A DNA stretch of 64,000 bases from Albugo candida (Eukaryota > Oomycota > Peronosporomycetes > Albuginales > Albuginaceae). Shown piece by piece: positions 1-13,750 of this stretch. A program made the translations under genes and the position numbers. The stretch's first letter is position 1; the number at the start of each line of letters is the position of its first letter. The notes below the pieces were generated by a model. That model saw only the letters and a list, made by a program, of their open reading frames with translations. It made no database searches and was not told the origin of the DNA. The stretch spans positions 1 through 64,000 of the forward strand of contig CAJNAR010000021.1 in NCBI GenBank assembly GCA_905220665.1, in the 5' to 3' direction.

Positions 1-3000
1 AGATACGCTCGATCTGCCCAATGTTTGTGATGTCATCATGCAATCCTCCATGTCGGTATCGATGCATAGAAGTAGTTAAAAAAGTCTGTTTCAGTTACGT
101 GACGCACTCCAGACGTTATGATTTAGACTTGAATCCACTCGGGAAAAAGACGCTAGTTCAGATTCCATAAGACAAGAGAAAAAAAATATTCTCGTTGTGG
201 TCCGTTACCATCGGATGTTTTCAGAAAGTTCCACAAAATATTTGTGAAAGTGCTGCAGAAACGCAATATCAATAAAAAATAGGACAGGTTTACTTTTAAA
301 ATACATTTCAGATCTGGTCCGTTCACAGCAATAGTATTCATTGACAAAACACATCATACTAATGATGTGATTGTGAGAACACGATTCGAATGGATATAAA
401 ATGATGGCTGCTACATGTGGCCTTGGGTCTTGTTCCGTGCAGGTTATCCGGAGAGATGGCTGCGCACTGTCATAGAATACAGCGTATCAGTGCAAGCAAC
501 AAACACAGGCATATCCTCTGAGTTTATTCTCCAGCTCGATAAAAAACACAGATATGTCCATTCTAAACCGATGAAGAAAGAAACCTTTCGTATCACTTCG
601 ATCTTGACAAGACTTTTTAATACGCTCGATCTGCCCAATGTTTGTGATGTCATCATGCAATCCTCCATGTCGGTATCGATGCATAGAAGTAGTTAAAAAG
701 TCTGTTTCAGTTACGTGACGCACTCCAGACGTTATGATTTAGACTTGAATCCACTCCGGAAAAGGACGCTAGTTCAGATTCCATAAGACAAGAGAAAAAA
801 AAATATTCTCGTTGTATTCCGTTACCATCGGATGTTTTCAGAAAGTTCCACAAAATATTTGTGAAAGTGCTGCAGAAACGCAATATCAATAAAAAATAGG
901 ACAGGTTTATTTTTAAAATACATTTCAGATCTGGTCCGTTCACAGCAATAGTATTCATTGACAAAACACATCATACTAATGATGTGATTGTGAGAACACG
1001 ATTCGAATGGATATAAAATGATGGCTGCTACATGCGGCCTTGGGTCTTGTTCCGTGCAGGTTATCCGGAGAGATGGCTGCGCACTGTCATAGAATACAGC
1101 GTATCAGTGCAAGCAACAAACACAGGCATATCCTCTGAGTTTATTCTCCAGCTCGATGAAAAACACAGATATGTCCATTCTAAACCGATGAAGAAAGAAA
1201 CCTTTCGTATCACTTCGATCTTGACAAGACTTTTTAATACGCTCGATCTGCCCAATGTTTGTGATGTCATCATGCAATCCTCCATGTCGGTATCGATGCA
1301 TAGAAGTAGTTAAAAAAGTCTGTTTCAGTTACGTGACGCACTCCAGACGTTATGATTTAGACTTGAATCCACTCCGGAAAAGGACGCTAGTTCAGATTCC
1401 ATAAGACAAGAGAAAAAAAAAATATTCTCGTTGTGGTCCGTTACCATCGGATGTTTTCAGAAAGTTCCACAAAATATTTGTGAAGTGCTGCAGAAACGCA
1501 ATATCAATAAAAAATAGGACAGGTTTATTTTTGTTCGACGAGACAAAATATATTTCAGATCTGGTCCGTTCACAGCAATAGTATTCATTGACAAAACACA
1601 TCATACTAACGATGTGATTGTGAGAACACGATTCGAATGGATATAAAATGATGGCTGCTACATGTGGCCTGGGGTCTATTGTTCCGTGCAGGTTATCCGG
1701 AGAGATGGCTGCGCACTGTCATAGAATAAAGCGTATCAGTGCAAGCAACAAACACAGGCATATCCTCTGAGTTTATTCTCCAGCTCGATAAAAAAACACA
1801 GATATGTTCATTCTAAACCGATGAAGAAAGAAACCTTTCGTACTCTATCACTTCGATCTTGACAAGACTTTTTGATACCCTCGATTTGCCCAATGTTTGT
1901 GATGTCATCATGCAATCCTCCATGTCGGTATCGATGCATAGAAGTAGTTAGAAAAGTCTGTTTCAGTTACTTGACGCACTCCAGACGTTATGATTTAGAC
2001 TTGAATCAACTCCGGAAAAGGACGCTAGTTCAGATTCCATAAGACAAGAGAAAAAAAATATTCTCGTTGTGGTCCGTTACCATCGGATGTTTTCAGAAAG
2101 TTCCACAAAATATTTGTGAAAGTGCTGCAGAAACGCAATATCAATAAAAAATAGGACAGGTTTATTTTTGTTCGACGAGACAAAATACATTTCAGATCTG
2201 GTCCGTTCACAGCAATAGTATTCATTGACAAAACACATCATACTAACGATGTGATTGTGAGAACACGATTCGAATGGATATAAATGATGGCTGCTACATG
2301 CGGCCTTGAGTCTATTGTTCCGTGCAGGTTATCCGGAGAGATGGCTGCTCATAGTCATAGAATACAGCGTATCAGTGCAAGCAACAAACACAGGCATATC
2401 CTCTGAGTTTATTCTCCAGCTCGATAAAAAACACAGATATGTCCATTCCAAACCGATGAGGAAAGATACCTTTCGTACTCTATCACTTCGATCTTGACAA
2501 GATTTTTTGATACGCTCGATCTGCCCAATGTTTGTGATGTCATCATGCAATCTTCCATGTCGGTATCGATGCATAGAAGCAGTTAAAAAAGTCTGTTTCA
2601 GTTACGTGACGCACTCCAGATGTTATTATTTAGACTTGAATCCACTCCGGAAAAGGACGCTAGTTCAGATTCCATAAGACAAGAGAAAAAAAATATTCTC
2701 GTTGTGTTCCGTTACCATCGGATGTTTTCAGAAAGTTCCACAAAATATTTGTGAAAGTGCTGCAGAAACGCAATATCAATAAAAAATAGGACAGGTTTAT
2801 TTTTGTTCGACGAGACAAAATACATTTCAGATCTGGTCCGTTCACATCAAAAGTATTCATTGACAAAACACATCATACTAATGATGTGATTGTGAGAACA
2901 CGATTCGAATGGATATAAAATGATGGCTGCTACATGCGGCCTTGGGTCTTGTTCCGTGCAGGTTATCCGGAGAGATGGCTGCGCACTGTCATAGAATACC

Positions 3001-6000
3001 GCGTATCAGTGCAAGCAACAAACACAGGCATATCCTCTGAGTTTATTCTCCAGCTCGATAAAAAACACAGATATGTCCATTCTAAACCGATGAAGAAAGA
3101 AACCTTTCGTACTCTATCACTTCGATCTTGACAAGACCTTTGATACGCTCGATCTGCCCAATGTTTGTGATGTCATCATGCAATCCTCCATGTCGGTATC
3201 GATGCATAGAAGTAGTTAAAAAAGTCTGTTTCAGTTACGTGACGCACTCCAGATGTTATTATTTAGACTTGAATCCACTCCGGAAAAGGACGCTAGTTCA
3301 GATTCCATAAGACAAGAGAAAAAAAAATATTCTCGTTGTATTCCGTTACCATCGGATGTTTTCAGAAAGTTCCACAAAATATTTGTGAAAGTGCTGCAGA
3401 AACGCAATATCAATAAAAAATAGGACAGGTTTATTTTTGTTCGACGAGACAAAATACATTTCAGATCTGGTCCGTTCACAGCAATAGTATTCATTGACAA
3501 AACACATCATACTAACGATGTGATTGTGAGAACACGATTCGAATGGATATAAAATGATGGCTGCTTCATGTGGCCTGGGGTCTATTGTTCCGTGCAGGTT
3601 ATCCGGAGAGATGGCTGCGCACTGTCATAGAATACAGCGTATCAGTGCAAGCAACAAACACAGGCATATCCTCTGAGTTTATTCTCCAGCTCGATAAAAA
3701 ACACAGATATGTCCATTCTAAACCGATGAAGAAAGAAACCTTTCGTACTCTATCACTTCGATCTTGACAAGACTTTTTGATACCCTCGATTTGCCCAATG
3801 TTTGTGATGTCATCATGCAATCCTCCATGTCGGTATCGATGCATAGAAGTAGTTAAAAAAGTCTGTTTCACTTACGTGACGCACTCCAGATGTTATGATT
3901 TAGACTTGAATCCACTCCGGAAAAGGACGCTAGTTCAGATTCCATAAGACAAGAGAAAAAAAATATTCTCGTTGTGGTCCGTTACCATCGGATGTTTTCA
4001 GAAAGTTCCACAAAATATTTGTGAAAGTGCTGCAGAAACGCAATATCAATAAAAAATAGGACAGGTTTATTTTTGTTCGACGAGACAAAATACATTTCAG
4101 ATCTGGTCCGCTCACAGCAATAGTATTCATTGACAAAACACATCATACTAACGATGTGATTGTGAGAACACGATTCGAATGGATATAAAATGATGGCTGC
4201 TACATGCGGCCTTGGGTCTATTGTTCCGTGCAGGTTATCCGGAGAGATGGCTGCTCATAGTCATAGAATGAACCGTATCAGTGCAAGCAACAAACACAGG
4301 CATATCCTCTGAGTTTATTCTCCAGCTCGATAAAAAAACACAGATATGTCCATTCTAAACCGATGAAGAAAGAAACCTTTCGTACTCTATCACTTCGATC
4401 TTGACAAGACCTTTGATACGCTCGATCTGCCCAATGTTTGTGATGTCATCATGCAATCTTCCATGTCGGTATCGATGCATAGAAGTAGTTAAAAAAGTCT
4501 GTTTCAGTTACATGACGCACTCCAGATGTTATTATTTAGACTTGAATCCACTCCGGAAAAGGACGCTAGTTCAGATTCCATAAGACAAGAGAAAAAAAAT
4601 ATTCTCGTTGTGGTCCGTTACCATCGGATGTTATTAGAAAGTTCCACAAAATATTTGTGAAAGTGCTGCAGAAACGCAATATCAATAAAAATAGGACAGG
4701 TTTATTTTTGTTCGACGAGACAAAATATATTTCAGATCTGGTCCGTTCACAGCAATAGTATTCATTGACAAAACACATCATACTAATGATGTGATTGTGA
4801 GAACACGATTCGAATGGATATAAAATGATGGCTGCTACATGCGGCCTGGGGTCTATTGTTAGTGCAGGTTATCCGGAGGGACGGCTGCGCACTGTCATAG
4901 AATACAGCGTATTAGTGCAAGCAACAAACACAGGCATATCCTCTGAGTTTATTCTCCAGCTCGATAAAAAAACATAGATATGTCCATTCTAAACCGATGA
5001 AGAAAGATACCTTTCGTACTCTATCACTTCAATCTTGACAAGATTTTTGGATACGCTCGATCTGCCCAATGGTTGTGATGTCATCATGCAATCCTCCATG
5101 TCGGTATCGATGCATAGAAGTAGTTAAAAAAGTCGTTTTCAGTTACGTGACGCACTCCAGACGTTATGATTTAGACTTGAATCAACTCCGGAAAAGGACG
5201 CTAGTTCAGATTCCATAAGACAAGAGAAAAAAAATATTCTCGTTGTGGTCCGTTACCATCGGATGTTTTCAGAAAGTTCCACAAAATATTTGTGAAAGTG
5301 CTGCAGAAACGCAATATCAATAAAAAATAGGACAGGTTTATTTTTGTTCGACGAGACAAAATACATTTCAGATCTGGTCCGTTCACAGCAATAGTATTCA
5401 TTGACAAAACACATCATACTAACGATGTGATTGTGAGAACACGATTCGAATGGATATAAAATGATGGCTGCTACATGCGGCCTTGGGTCTATTGTTCCGT
5501 GCAGGTTATCCGGAGAGATGGCTGCTCATAGTCATAGAATACAGCGTATCAGTGCAAGCAACAAACACAGGCATATCCTCTGAGTTTATTCTCCAGCTCG
5601 ATAAAAAACACAGATATGTCCATTCTAAACCGATGAAGAAAGAAACCTTTCGTACTCTATCACTTCGATCTTGACAAGACCTTTGATACGCTCCATTTGC
5701 CCAATGTTTGTGATGTCATCATGCAATCCTCCATGTCGGTATCGATGCACAGAAGTAGTTAAAAAAGTCTGTTTCAGTTACGTGACGCACTCCAGACGTT
5801 ATGATTTAGACTTGAATCCACTCCGGAAAAGGACGCTAGTTCAGATTCCATAAGACAAGAGAAAAAAAAATATTCTCGTTGTGGTCCGTTACCATCGGAT
5901 GTTTTCAGAAAGTTCCACAAAATATTTGTGAAAGTGCTGCAGAAACGCAATATCAATAAAAAATAGGACAGGTTTATTTTTGTTCGACGAGACAAAATAC

Positions 6001-9000
6001 ATTTCAGATCTGGTCCGTTCACAGCAATAGTATTCATTGACAAAACACATCATACTAACGATGTGATTGTGAGAACACGATTCGAATGGATATAAAATGA
6101 TGGCTGCTACATGCGGCCTTGGGTCTATTGTTCCGTGCAGGTTATCCGGAGAGATGGCTGCGCACTGTCATAGAATACAGCGTATCAGTGCAAGCAACAA
6201 ACACAGGCATATCCTCTGAGTTTATTCTCCAGCTCGATAAAAAACACAGATATGTCCATTCCAAACCGATGAGGAAAGATACCTTTCGTACTCTATCACT
6301 TCGATCTTGACAAGATTTTTGGATACGCTCCATCTGCCCAATGTTTGTGATGTCATCATGCAATCTTCCATGTCGGCATCGATGCATAGAAGTAGTTAAA
6401 AAAGTCTGTTTCAGTTACGTGACGCACTCCAGATGTTATTATTTAGACTTGAATCCACTCCGGAAAAGGACGCTAGTTCAGATTCCATAAGACAAGAGAA
6501 AAAAAAATATTCTCGTTGTATTCCGTTACCATCGGATGTTTTCAGAAAGTTCCACAAAATATTTGTGAAAGTGCTGCAGAAACGCAATATCAATAAAAAA
6601 TAGGACAGGTTTATTTTTGTTCGACGAGACAAAATATATTTCAGATCTGGTCCGTTCACATCAATAGTATTCGTTGACAAAACACATCATACTAATGATG
6701 TGATTGTGAGAACACGATTCGAATGGATATAAAATGATGGCTGCTACATGCGGCCTGGGGTCTATTGTTAGTGCAGGTTATCCGGAGTGACGGCTGCGCA
6801 CTGTCATAGAATACAGCGTATCAGTGCAAGCAACAAACACAGGCATATCCTCTGAGTTTATTCTCCAGCTCGATAAAAAAACACAGATATGTCCATTCTA
6901 AACCGATGAAGAAAGATACCTTTCGTACTCTATCACTTCAATCTTGACAAGATTTTTGGATACGCTCGATCTGCCCAATGGTTGTGATGTCATCATGCAA
7001 TCCTCCATGTCGGTATCGATGCATAGAAGTAGTTAAAAAAGTCGTTTTCAGTTACGTGACGCACTCCAGACGTTATGATTTAGACTTGAATCAACTCCGG
7101 AAAAGGACGCTAGTTCAGATTCCATAAGACAAGAGAAAAAAAAATATTCTCGTTGTGGTCCGTTACCATCGGATGTTTTCAGAAAGTTCCACAAAATATT
7201 TGTGAAAGTGCTGCAGAAACGCAATATCAATAAAAAATAGGACAGGTTTATTTTTGTTCGACGAGACAAAATATATTTCAGATCTGGTCCGTTCACAGCA
7301 ATAGTATTCATTGACAAAACACATCATACTAACGATTTGATTGTGAGAACACGATTCGAATGGATATAAAATGATGGCTGCTACATGCGGCCTTGGGTCT
7401 ATTGTTCCGTGCAGGTTATCCGGAGAGATGGCTGCTCATAGTCATAGAATGAACCGTATCAGTGCAAGCAACAAACACAGGCATATCCTCTGAGTTTATT
7501 CTCCAGCTCGATAAAAAAACACAGATATGTCCATTCTAAACCGATGAAGAAAGAAACCTTTCGTACTCTATCACTTCGATCTTGACAAGACCTTTGATAC
7601 GCTCGATCTGCCCAATGTTTGTGATGTCATCATGCAATCTTCCATGTCGGTATCGATGCATAGAAGTAGTTAAAAAAGTCTGTTTCAGTTACGTGACGCA
7701 CTCCAGATGTTATTATTTAGACTTGAATCCACTCCGGAAAAGGACGCTAGTTCAGATTCCATAAGACAAGAGAAAAAAAATATTCTCGTTGTGGTCCGTT
7801 ACCATCGGATGTTTTCAGAAAGTTCCACAAAATATTTGTGAAAGTGCTGCAGAAACGCAATATCAATAAAAAATAGGACAAGTTTATTTTTGTTCGACGA
7901 GACAAAATATATTTCAGATCTGGTCCGTTCACAGCAATAGTATTCATTGACAAAACACATCATACTAACGATGTGATTGTGAGAACACGATTCGAATGGA
8001 TATAAAATGATGGCTGCTACATGCGGCCTTGGGTCTATTGTTCCGTGCAGGTTATCCGGAGAGATGGCTGCGCACTGTCATAGAATACAGCGTATCAGTG
8101 CAAGCAACAAACACAGGCATATCCTCTGAGTTTATTCTCCAGCTCGATAAAAAACACAGATATGTCCATTCCAAACCGATGAGGAAAGATACCTTTCGTA
8201 CTCTATCACTTCGATCTTGACAAGATTTTTTGATACGCTCGATCTGCCCAATGTTTGTGATGTCATCATGCAATCCTCCATGTCGGTATCGATGCACAGA
8301 AGTAGTTAGAAAAGTCTGTTTCAGTTACGTGACGCACTCCAGACGTTATGATTTAGACTTGAATCCACTCCGGAAAAGGACGCTAGTTCAGATTCCATAA
8401 GACACGAGAAAAAAAAATATTCTCGTTGTGGTCCGTTACCATCGGATGTTTTCAGAAAGTTCCACAAAATATTTGTGAAAGTGCTGCAGAAACGCAATAT
8501 CAATAAAAAATAGGACAGGTTTATTTTTGTTCGACGAGACAAAATATATTTCAGATCTGGTCCGTTCACATCAAAAGTATTCATTGACAAAACACATCAT
8601 ACTAATGATGTGATTGTGAGAACACGATTCGAATGGATATAAAATGATGGCTGCTACATGCGGCCTTGGGTCTATTGTTCCGTGCAGGTTATCCGGAGAG
8701 ATGGCTGCTCATAGTCATAGAATGAACCGTATCAGTGCAAGCAACAAACACAGGCATATCCTCTGAGTTTATTCTCCAGCTCGATAAAAAAACACAGATA
8801 TGTCCATTCTAAACCGATGAAGAAAGAAACCTTTCGTACTCTATCACTTCGATCTTGACAAGACCTTTGATACGCTCCATTTGCCCAATGTTTGTGATGT
8901 CATCATGCAATCCTCCATGTCGGTATCGATGCATAGAAGTAGTTAAAAAGTCTGTTTCAGTTACGTGACGCACTCCAGACGTTATGATTTAGACTTGAAT

Positions 9001-12000
9001 CCACTCCGGAAAAGGACGCTAGTTCAGATTCCATAAGACACGAGAAAAAAAAATATTCTCGTTGTGGTCCGTTACCATCGGATGTTTTCAGAAAGTTCCA
9101 CAAAATATTTGTGAAAGTGCTGCAGAAACGCAATATCAATAAAAAATAGGACAGGTTTATTTTTGTTCGACGAGACAAAATACATTTCAGATCTGGTCCG
9201 TTCACAGCAATAGTATTCATTGACAAAACACATCATACTAACGATTTGATTGTGAGAACACGATTCGAATGGATATAAAATGATGGCTGCTACATGCGGC
9301 CTTGGGTCTATTGTTCCGTGCAGGTTATCCGGAGAGATGGCTGCGCACTGTCATAGAATACAGCGTATCAGTGCAAGCAACAAACACAGGCATATCCTCT
9401 GAGTTTATTCTCCAGCTCGATAAAAAACACAGATATGTCCATTCCAAACCGATGAGGAAAGATACCTTTCGTACTCTATCACTTCGATCTTGACAAGATT
9501 TTTGGATACGCTCCATCTGCCCAATGTTTGTGATGTCATCATGCAATCTTCCATGTCGGCATCGATGCATAGAAGTAGTTAAAAAAGTCTGTTTCAGTTA
9601 CGTGACGCACTCCAGATGTTATTATTTAGACTTGAATCCACTCCGGAAAAGGACGCTAGTTCAGATTCCATAAGACAAGAGAAAAAAAATATTCTCGTTG
9701 TATTCCGTTACCATCGGATGTTTTCAGAAAGTTCCACAAAATATTTGTGAAAGTGCTGCAGAAACGCAATATCAATAAAAAATAGGACAGGTTTATTTTT
9801 GTTCGACGAGACAAAATATATTTCAGATCTGGTCCGTTCACATCAATAGTATTCGTTGACAAAACACATCATACTAATGATGTGATTGTGAGAACACGAT
9901 TCGAATGGATATAAAATGATGGCTGCTACATGCGGCCTGGGGTCTATTGTTAGTGCAGGTTATCCGGAGTGACGGCTGCGCACTGTCATAGAATACAGCG
10001 TATTAGTGCAAGCAACAAACACAGGCATATCCTCTGAGTTTATTCTCCAGCTCGATAAAAAAACACAGATATGTCCATTCTAAACCGATGAAGAAAGATA
10101 CCTTTCGTACTCTATCACTTCAATCTTGACAAGATTTTTGGATACGCTCGATCTGCCCAATGGTTGTGATGTCATCATGCAATCCTCCATGTCGGTATCG
10201 ATGCATAGAAGTAGTTAAAAAAGTCTGTTTCAGTTACGTGACGCACTCCAGACGTTATGATTTAGACTTGAATCAACTCCGGAAAAGGACGCTAGTTCAG
10301 ATTCCATAAGACAAGAGAAAAAAAAATATTCTCGTTGTGGTCCGTTACCATCGGATGTTTTCAGAAAGTTCCACAAAATATTTGTGAAAGTGCTGCAGAA
10401 ACGCAATATCAATAAAAAATAGGACAGGTTTATTTTTGTTCGACGAGACAAAATACATTTCAGATCTGGTCCGTTCACAGCAATAGTATTCATTGACAAA
10501 ACACATCATACTAACGATTTGATTGTGAGAACACGATTCGAATGGATATAAAATGATGGCTGCTACATGCGGCCTTGGGTCTATTGTTCCGTGCAGGTTA
10601 TCCGGAGAGATGGCTGCTCATAGTCATAGAATGAACCGTATCAGTGCAAGCAACAAACACAGGCATATCCTCTGAGTTTATTCTCCAGCTCGATAAAAAA
10701 ACACAGATATGTCCATTCTAAACCGATGATGAAAGAAACCTTTCGTACTCTATCACTTCGATCTTGACAAGACCTTTGATACGCTCGATCTGCCCAATGT
10801 TTGTGATGTCATCATGCAATCTTCCATGTCGGTATCGATGCATAGAAGTAGTTAAAAAAGTCTGTTTCAGTTACGTGACGCACTCCAGATGTTATTATTT
10901 AGACTTGAATCCACTCCGGAAAAGGACGCTAGTTCAGATTCCATAAGACAAGAGAAAAAAAAATATTCTCGTTGTGGTGCGTTACCATCGGATGTTTTCA
11001 GAAAGTTCCACAAAATATTTGTGAAAGTGCTGCAGAAACGCAATATCAATAAAAAATAGGACAGGTTTATTTTTGTTCGACGAGACAAAATATATTTCAG
11101 ATCTGGTCCGTTCACAGCAATAGTATTCATTGACAAAACACATCATACTAACGATGTGATTGTGAGAACACGATTCGAATGGATATAAAATGATGGCTGC
11201 TACATGCGGCCTTGGGTCTATTGTTCCGTGCAGGTTATCCGGAGAGATGGCTGCGCACTGTCATAGAATACAGCGTATCAGTGCAAGCAACAAACACAGG
11301 CATATCCTCTGAGTTTATTCTCCAGCTCGATAAAAAACACAGATATGTCCATTCCAAACCGATGAGGAAAGATACCTTTCGTACTCTATCCATTCGATCT
11401 TGACAAGATTTTTTGATACGCTCGATCTGCCCAATGTTTGTGATGTCATCATGCAATCCTCCATGTCGGTATCGATGCACAGAAGTAGTTAGAAAAGTCT
11501 GTTTCAGTTACTTGACGCACTCCAGACGTTATGATTTAGACTTGAATCCACTCCGTAAAAGGACGCTAGTTCAGATTCCATAAGACACGAGAAAAAAAAA
11601 ATATTCTCGGTGTGGTCCGTTACCATCGGATGTTTTCAGAAAGTTCCACAAAATATTTGTGAAAGTGCTGCAGAAACGCAATATCAATAAAAAGTAGGAC
11701 AGGTTTATTTTTGTTCGACGAGACAAAATATATTTCAGATCTGGTCCGTTCACATCAAAAGTATTCATTGACAAAACACATCATACTAATGATGTGATTG
11801 TGAGAACACGATTCGAATGAATATAAAATGATGGCTGCTACATGCGCCCTTGGGTCTATTGTTCCGTGCACGTTATTCGGAGGGACGGCTGGTCACAGTC
11901 ATAGAATAAAGCGTATCGGTGCTAGCAACAAACCCAAGCATATCCTCTGAGTTCATTCTTCAGCTCGATAAAAAAAACACAGATATGTCCATTCTAAACC

Positions 12001-12029
12001 GAGAAAGAAAGAAACCTTTCGTACTCTAT
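1..12029. repeat. Tandem satellite array, unit about 636 bp, about 19 copies
   Basis: The same block recurs head to tail from the left edge to about 12,029. A landmark (ACATGYGGCC) occurs at 413, 1030, 1660, 2296, 2932 and then about every 636 bp to 11,841. The first visible period is 617 bp because it lacks a 12-nt GTTCGACGAGAC insert and a 5-nt CTCTA; the third is 630 bp. Copies differ by scattered substitutions and by A-run length (7-10 A). The last copy (from about 11,820) is the most diverged and stops abruptly at about 12,029. Open frames of 60-93 codons exist on both strands but are shifted by the variable A run, so I do not call them genes. Each unit carries TATAAAATGATGG and short inverted repeats (CATCATACTAATGATG; TGATGTCATCA). 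The array runs off the window. Centromeric, pericentromeric or subtelomeric satellite are all possible. Confidence 0.97.
6110..9292. repeat. Higher-order repeat block of five satellite units (about 3,183 bp)
   Basis: Diagnostic variants show that units repeat as an ordered set. The unit at 6110 (GGATACGCTCCATCTG, CGGCATCG) recurs at 9293. The unit at 6746 (GTTAGTGCAGG, GAGTGACGG, CAATGGTTGTG) recurs at 9928. The unit at 7383 (AGAATGAACCG) recurs at 10,564. The unit at 8019 (AGGAAAGATACC, GATGCACAGAAG) recurs at 11,204. All are displaced by 3,181-3,184 bp, five units. The fifth unit (8655) aligns with the degenerate final copy. Units left of 6110 carry the same variant types in a different order. 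This implies that multi-unit blocks have been amplified, as in centromeric alpha satellite. Confidence 0.85.
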
Positions 12030-12229
12030 CACTGAAACTAGTAAAACAACATAAATCATAGGAGGAAATTATGCGGCTGCGTCTTGCCTCTGTTGCAGGA
12101 TACTTCAGGCTTATACTCTGCGGCAGTGAGGTATAGTTAATTCATTTGCACATTCTCTAGCGCAATTTGTTTTATTCATTAATGGTCTATCGTGATTGCA
12201 AAATAGAGAGTTGCTGCCTCGCGAATGAT

Positions 12230-13750
12230 TGCGGCGCCGAATGGAACGGGCGTTGTTTGCCGAGATACTTCGTCGATGGGGACGTTTCTATCTTGAAACT
12301 GGTTTTATTACCGATAGCAAGCAGGGAAGCATGATTAAACAATTAGTTTATTAGAGGATGAAGATGTCATTGCAGATATGCAGCTTTACCTTCGAAACAA
12401 TAAATTCTGCATAGTACCAGCGGATTTTACCAAGCATGTCAATGAGCAAATACTTTCAAAAATTGATCCCACCGCATCTATCCACCTCAGCACTGTGACC
12501 CACTGAATGAAGGTACTTGGACTACGCTATTCAGAGGTGAAGAAAGGCATGTACGTTGATGGTCATGATCGAGCAGATGTCTTGGCATATCGTACTCAGT
12601 TTTTGGAACGAATGAGAATCTATGAGCCATTTATGCCGGAATTTGCTGGGCCGGAAATGGAATCGGAGATTTGGCCTGCCAGAGATGCCATCATCCTAGT
12701 GACTCATGATGAAAGCACATTTGCCGCCCATGATGGCCAGAAGAAGCTATGGCTTCCTGATAGCGAACAGCCACTGTGGAAGAAGGGGGATGGAAGATCA
12801 ATACATGTCAGCGAATTCTTGACTGATGTTGGTAAGTCTATTATTTTAAAGGTTTTCGCTCATTACTTTGATCAAAAGTCAACATTTTCTGTCTTATTCA
12901 AGGGGGTCGACTAGCTTTGAGCAAAGAAAAGAAGCTTCAACACACCAATGTTCCAGAAGAGGCCTGCATAATCACACATCCCGGCAAGAACTATGATGTT
13001 GGTGGACTGCGGAAGACCTTCATAGGCAAGTCCGGAATGCTGCAATTTCCATTTTCGATGCGCAGTTTCCCAATTCAGTAGCACTCTTCGCTTTCGACAA
13101 CGCGACTAGACACGCAGCATTTGCTGAAGATGCTCTCGTGTCTCATGGGATGTATCTTGGACCGGGAGGAAAGCAACCGGTGATGCGGAACGGAATGTTT
13201 GTAGATGGGACATTGAAATACATGGTATTCCCCAAAGATCATCCTCTGGCCGGACAATCAAAGGGCATAAAGATCGTCCTGCAGAAACGCAACCTTTGAA
13301 CGACAAACCTTCGCCTCGATTGCCGGGGTAAATGTGGTGACACAGGTAGCTGCTGCGACCGCAGTGTTATTCAGAACCAGCCAGACTTTAAATCTCAAAA
13401 AGGTTTGTTGGAAGAGACAATCACCGCGGCGGGCCATCTCATCATATTTTACCCCAAATTTCATTGGGAATTCAATTTTATAGAAAACTTTCGGGGGAAG
13501 AAAAACGATACGCAAAAAAAAATTGCAATTACACATGGAAAGTATTGGCCGCGACAGTTCCGAAAGCACTTGCCTCAGTTTCGCTCGCAACATCCGTCGC
13601 CATGCTAGAAAGTGCTTCCTTTATATGGATGTGTGTCGGAAAGATCTAACCGGAAAAGCCGCGGAATATGCTATGAAAAAGTACCGATCACATCGAAGAG
13701 TTCCAGACTCAGCTCACAAAGACAGCAATGCTTTAGTAGCTACTGTATGA
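12230..13750 (+). pseudogene. Broken DDE-superfamily transposase gene
   Basis: Conceptual translation shows a DDE endonuclease of the eukaryotic type with YVDGHDRADV, THDEST (first Asp, near 12,700), FAFDNAT (second Asp, near 13,100), GGKQPVMRNG and FHWEFNFIENF (catalytic Glu, near 13,465), then a C-terminal KAAEYAMKKYRSHRRVP near 13,655-13,710. A GTAAGT...AG intron fits 12,832-12,901. The gene is dead: frameshifts near 12,350, 13,040, 13,490 and 13,530, and TGA where the family has Trp both just before MKVLGLRY (12,504-12,506) and after VLQKRNL (about 13,297). The first 200 bp after the satellite (12,030-12,229) hold nothing I recognise. I see no terminal inverted repeats, so element ends are unknown. 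Family assignment rests on remembered motif patterns, not a search. Confidence 0.8.

Noticed and set aside
707..964. Recurring 60-93-codon open frames in the satellite, on both strands, as candidate small genes
   Set aside because: The frames are extended or truncated from copy to copy by A-run length changes and in-frame stops, with no codon-level conservation and no domain. They are by-products of the repeat.
1..12029. CRISPR-like array
   Set aside because: Units are 636 bp with no alternation of short repeats and unique spacers, and the window is eukaryotic.
12030..12120. AGGAGG-like motif before an ATG near 12,060, as a bacterial ribosome-binding site
   Set aside because: The window has spliceosomal introns throughout, and the ATG opens no coding frame.
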